The position numbers were made by a program, and so were the translations under genes. Of a stretch of DNA of 64,000 bases, positions 60,925 through 64,000 are shown in pieces. The stretch comes from PMG-095 sp049324695. Its GTDB lineage: Bacteria > Myxococcota_A > Polyangia > Polyangiales > Polyangiaceae. The stretch lies in NCBI GenBank assembly GCA_049324695.1, contig JBMOMJ010000007.1, forward strand, positions 1-64,000, in the 5' to 3' direction. The first letter of the stretch is position 1. Every line of letters starts with the position of its first letter. Under the pieces are notes generated by a model, which was not told where the DNA came from, made no database searches, and saw nothing but the letters and a program-made list of their open reading frames with translations.

Positions 60925-61419
60925 ATGCGAAACTGCCTACTCGGGGTTCTCGTGCTCGTCGCGGCGAGCGCGATCGGCGCGTGTGGAAGTGACGACTCGC
61001 CAGCGAACATCGCGGGCACGTACAGCGTCAATACTACCAACGGCAAGAGCACCTGCAGCTTCGATTGGAATGAGGGCGACACCTCGAGCGGCGTGCCAGT
61101 GAGCATCGTTCAGAACGGCGCAGCGATTACGGTGAGCGTGACGGGGCTAGCCGCAGCAGGGCTAGTCTTGTTGGTGGGAACAGCGGACTTCGATGGTTCG
61201 GTCGAGGGTCACGCCTTTACTGCGACCGCTTACGGTAAGGTCCCGCGCTCGAGCGGCAACTGTACGTACACCGTGAACGCGACCATCAAGGGAAGCGTCT
61301 CCGGCGATACGATTCAGGGGACGGTGACCTACACGCCCGCGGGCAACGGCAACCCAGATTGCGCCGCGCTGACGTGTACGGCCGTGCAGCAATTCAACGG
61401 CGCGCGCCCACCGACGTAG
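60925..61419 (+). CDS. Small lipoprotein, beta-rich
   Basis: A 164-aa protein. The signal peptide ends in the lipobox AIGAC. The rest is Gly/Thr/Ser-rich and beta-prone (GTYSVNTTNGKSTCSF, ATIKGSVSGDTIQGTVTYTPAG) with four Cys that could form two disulfides. The pattern resembles lipocalin-like or calycin lipoproteins, but no family was identified. ATG 60925 begins the signal peptide. Confidence 0.72.
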   Translation: MRNCLLGVLVLVAASAIGACGSDDSPANIAGTYSVNTTNGKSTCSFDWNEGDTSSGVPVSIVQNGAAITVSVTGLAAAGLVLLVGTADFDGSVEGHAFTATAYGKVPRSSGNCTYTVNATIKGSVSGDTIQGTVTYTPAGNGNPDCAALTCTAVQQFNGARPPT

Positions 61420-61568
61420 CCGGGAGCACGCACGTCGATGAGCACTAGTTCTAGGCGGCGCCCGCCGGAAAACTGCGGGTTGCGCCGCTTCGGGCAGTTC
61501 GTGCTGCCGGCGCAGCAAGTTGAAGCTCGGATATTGCCTCGGGCCGAGCGGGGCGGTAAAAGCCGGCC

Positions 61569-61874
61569 ATGACCTTCGTCGTCACCGACAACTGCAAAGG
61601 CTGCCGTTTCACTGACTGCGTTGCTGTCTGCCCGGTGGATTGCTTTCACGGCGACGGCGAGATGCTTTACATCGATCCAGGCGAGTGCATCGACTGCGGC
61701 GCGTGCGTGCCCGAGTGCCCGGTGGAAGCGATCTACGATGAGACGCAGATTCCGGACGACAAGAAGGCGTACATCCAAATCAACGCCGACAAGGCTCCGG
61801 GCTTGCCCGTCGTGAACCAAAAGACGGATCCGCTGCCCGGCGCTGAAGAGCGCAAGCAAGAGCTCGGCTTCTAG
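61569..61874 (+). CDS. fdxA: 7Fe ferredoxin FdxA
   Basis: A 101-aa ferredoxin. The first cluster region CKGCRFTDCVAVCPVDCF and the second ECIDCGACVPECP give the Cys set for one [3Fe-4S] and one [4Fe-4S] cluster, with the C-terminal extension typical of bacterial 7Fe ferredoxins (DKAPGLPVVNQKTDPLPGAEE). It carries electrons at low potential in the cytoplasm; the partner is unknown. The ATG is preceded by a GGGGCGG run rather than a clear site. Confidence 0.93.
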   Translation: MTFVVTDNCKGCRFTDCVAVCPVDCFHGDGEMLYIDPGECIDCGACVPECPVEAIYDETQIPDDKKAYIQINADKAPGLPVVNQKTDPLPGAEERKQELGF

Positions 61875-61935
61875 GCGCGCCGCTCGCTTCCCGTTCTGCA
61901 ACGGCGCCGAGCTGCAGCGCCGTTGCCGGGAAGCG

Positions 61936-62988
61936 TCAGAACTTCAAGTCGGCTCGCGTGCGGATCTCCAGCATGCCGCGCGCGCGTGGGTTCGCCGGAT
62001 CTTGCAGCTGAGCGCCGAGCGCCGAGTTCTGCGTTCCGCCAACTGGAAAGCCTTTGCCGGCGACTACCTCGACCGTGCCCTCAGCGAGCGCCTGGAACTC
62101 TGCGAGGGAACGCGGCGCGTTGGGAGCAAGGCCGGGCAGATCGAAGCTCGGCGACGCCGAATAGCGTTTGGTGTTCACGTTGAGGGTGAGCTTTTGACCT
62201 TCGATGCGCTCGACCTTGATCAGGCGATAGGTCACGAGATCGAGGCCGAGCACGCCTTCGCGGCTCGTCGCCATCCAAAAGGCACCCACCCCGACGGGCT
62301 TGTCTGGGAACGGCACTGTCACCACGGCCACGACGTCAGAAAGCGAACGCACCAAGTCTGCGAGATCGGCGGGAGCCGCCTTGGGCACTTCGAAGCGGTA
62401 ATTGCTACCAGCTCCATCAGCGGCAACTTCGTACTCGACCTTCGAACCCTTCAACTTGGCTATTTGCTCTTCGACGTCCTTGGGCGCACCGCTGACAGAA
62501 ACGCGCGCGCCGGTCACCTTGACGGTGACGGGCACCGGTGCCGTGGCAGAAGCTTCACCTTTCGGCTTTTGCGCTTCGAAGGTCACCGCGAACTCGATGG
62601 GGATGCCACCGCCGTCCGCTTGCTGCTGCACGACTTGAATCGTGCCACTTTGCTTGGTGCCTGGCTTGGGCTGCGCGGGCAAAAGCGCGATGCGCGGATC
62701 GGCTCCTTCGTTGCCGAGCGTCAGCTTGGGAGGATCGCCTTTTTTGATTTCGCGATCGGCGCCACCGGGACCGAAGATGCCATTGGGAGGCGGTCCACCT
62801 TGGGTTGCAGCAGTAGCTTTGCCCGGTGCCGCGGATGCCGCGGCCATCGCCTGAGCGAGATCGGGATCGAGTGCTACGGACTTGCCCGCCGCCGAGTCGG
62901 CTGGCTTCGGCGCGTCACTACGCGCAGTCTCCTTTTCGCAGGAGAGCAACACCAAGGACAGACCCAAGAGAACCCGCTTGCAATCCAC
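61936..62988 (-). CDS. Hypothetical lipoprotein with DUF6263-like body
   Basis: A 350-aa protein. GTG 62988 gives a clean signal peptide with the lipobox LVLLSC and has AGGT five bases upstream. After an Ala/Pro linker the mature part is beta-rich: GTIQVVQQQADGGGIPIEFAVTFEAQ, PFPDKPVGVGAFW, LTLNVNTKRYSASPSFDLPGL. It resembles periplasmic proteins of the DUF6263 type, seen by pattern only. It is 112 bp downstream of the PBP gene's stop on the same strand. Confidence 0.72.
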   Translation of the reverse strand: MDCKRVLLGLSLVLLSCEKETARSDAPKPADSAAGKSVALDPDLAQAMAAASAAPGKATAATQGGPPPNGIFGPGGADREIKKGDPPKLTLGNEGADPRIALLPAQPKPGTKQSGTIQVVQQQADGGGIPIEFAVTFEAQKPKGEASATAPVPVTVKVTGARVSVSGAPKDVEEQIAKLKGSKVEYEVAADGAGSNYRFEVPKAAPADLADLVRSLSDVVAVVTVPFPDKPVGVGAFWMATSREGVLGLDLVTYRLIKVERIEGQKLTLNVNTKRYSASPSFDLPGLAPNAPRSLAEFQALAEGTVEVVAGKGFPVGGTQNSALGAQLQDPANPRARGMLEIRTRADLKF

Positions 62989-63100
62989 TTTCAACCTGGC
63001 CTCTCGAAGTTGGACGCGACACACGCGTGCGCACGGTTTTACTCATTGCTCAAGCGATGTCCACCCCGCTCACCAGAGCAACGCCAGCGGCCCCGGCTCT

Positions 63101-64000
63101 CTAGAATGGCGGCGGCTCTGGGCTACCCGCCGCGTGCGCATCGAGCCCGGCTGAGGGCTTTTTGCCGTCCGGCTCTCGGGCGCCATCGTTCGCGCCCGGC
63201 GCTTTGTCGGGCGGCGCGGACGGCTTGGCGGGTTCACTGGGCGCGGGTGGCGCAGCGTGTGCGCCCTGCGTGGCCTCATCGTCGACGGCGGTGGTGGCTC
63301 CGGGTGCAGCCTCTGGCTTGGCAGATTCGGTGGGCACGGTGCCGTCCAGGAATTCTTCGTCGACGGCATCGGTTTGACCTGGGTACGCAAGCAAACCCGT
63401 CGCTGGATCGATGCTCGCTGTAACGATGCCGCTCGGCCGCGGAAAGTCGGTCACCGGGCGGCCTTCGTGCGCCGCTTTCATGAACGACATCCAAATTGGT
63501 AGCGCGGTGGTAGCGCCCGATTCGCCCCAGCCGAGGGGCATCGGGTTGTCATAGCCGACCCAAGCGCCTGCCACGATTTCGGTCGAGTAACCAATGAACC
63601 AGGCGTCTTTGGCGTCGTTCGTCGTGCCGGTTTTGCCAGCCAGTGGTCGCCCCAAGCTCGCGGCGCGTTTAGCGGTGCCGTTCTCGACCACCCCGCGCAG
63701 CAAGCTCGTCACCAAGTAGGCTTCTTCCGGGCTTATCGCGCGACGCTTGGGAGGTGCAGGTGGCAACGGAAGCTCACGCCCATCGGGCCCGACGATCTTT
63801 TGAATCAGGCGCGGCGGAGCAACCTCACCACCGCTTGCGAAGCCCGCGAAGGCAGCCACGATTTCGAGCGGCACGACTTCGTAAGCGCCGAGCGCTAGCG
63901 AGCGCGTTGGTTGCAGGCGCGATTCGATGCCGAGCGAACGCGCCCACTCGATGACGTTGGGCGCGCCGACGTTGGCCAACAGAAGCTCGGCAGCATCGTT
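63101..64000 (-). CDS. Class A penicillin-binding protein, C-terminal part (partial)
   Basis: The last 299 residues of a PBP1A-type enzyme, cut by the right edge with the open frame continuing to 64000. The transpeptidase KTGT motif is in LAGKTGTTNDAKDAWFIGY, preceded by the usual AYEVVPLEIVAAFAGFASGG and PEEAYLVTSLLRGVVENGTA. The SXXK and SXN motifs and the glycosyltransferase domain must lie outside. The C-terminus is a long Pro/Ala/Glu/Asp-rich tail of about 95 residues, probably unstructured in the periplasm. Confidence 0.9.
   Translation of the reverse strand, partial: NDAAELLLANVGAPNVIEWARSLGIESRLQPTRSLALGAYEVVPLEIVAAFAGFASGGEVAPPRLIQKIVGPDGRELPLPPAPPKRRAISPEEAYLVTSLLRGVVENGTAKRAASLGRPLAGKTGTTNDAKDAWFIGYSTEIVAGAWVGYDNPMPLGWGESGATTALPIWMSFMKAAHEGRPVTDFPRPSGIVTASIDPATGLLAYPGQTDAVDEEFLDGTVPTESAKPEAAPGATTAVDDEATQGAHAAPPAPSEPAKPSAPPDKAPGANDGAREPDGKKPSAGLDAHAAGSPEPPPF

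Overview
The DNA is GC-rich and densely coding. It has the marks of a myxobacterium, most like the Polyangiales/Sorangiineae: two Hanks-type Ser/Thr kinases with a VSPxN catalytic loop, an FHA-sigma-54 activator, many Gly/Ala-rich lipoproteins, a MYXO-CTERM-like tail on a cytochrome, and abundant minisatellites between genes. The assignment is inferred from gene style; no rRNA or confidently folding tRNA was found. 55 protein genes are called. One of them, a class A PBP, runs off the right edge.

Layout. 1-2250 is a repeat-rich island: a compound 40/29-bp array, a REP-associated (Y1/HUH) transposase flanked by inverted copies of a ~34-nt element, and two GTGCAC-centred arrays with 11-bp and ~22-bp periods. 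2255-8128 holds an M1 aminopeptidase with a HEAT tail, translationally coupled to an enoyl-CoA hydratase, and a divergent recD2 helicase. 8244-14301 holds small lipoproteins, a CYTH protein, an apbE-membrane protein-rpiB-ridA run and an M20 amidohydrolase. 14468-23187 is a signalling block: a MerR regulator with a paired-palindrome operator plus a VIT/vWA protein, then kinase, FHA-sigma-54 activator, kinase. 23281-31446 has an RNA ligase with an N-terminal tRNA-binding-like OB domain, a methyltransferase, ybeY, an HU-family protein, a beta-barrel protein, an RlmI-like methyltransferase and a HAD phosphatase.

31511-36963: two aminotransferases are followed by the most unusual gene here, a P1B-ATPase-like protein with a TRASH-like four-Cys N-terminus. 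The phospho-Asp, CPC, TGE, HP and most of GDGxND have been replaced. A Fur-family gene follows it. 37011-45824: 5-formyl-THF cyclo-ligase, tandem PPC-type lipoproteins, a four-gene envelope cluster (GT2, C45 Ntn-hydrolase, beta-barrel, PrsW), a Pol I-type 5'-3' exonuclease and a low-complexity lipoprotein closed by a strong terminator. 45959-48954: a c-type heme/envelope group made of a YceI-like protein, a CXXCH plus acidic linker plus barrel fusion, and a CXXCH MYXO-CTERM protein. 49289-64000: rsmG, a sugar/aminoglycoside-type kinase, an orphan kdpDE pair without kdpFABC, RlpA, GST, a GH35-like glycosidase, a YciO/Sua5 protein, a 7Fe ferredoxin, lipoproteins and the partial PBP1A.

Most of the window is housekeeping, signalling and envelope genes. 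The parts that ordinary annotation would not explain are the left-end repeat/RAYT island, the pseudo-P-type ATPase, the heme-barrel operon, the GT2-C45-barrel-PrsW cluster and a 590-bp intergenic stretch upstream of the HU gene that ends in a terminator-like hairpin.
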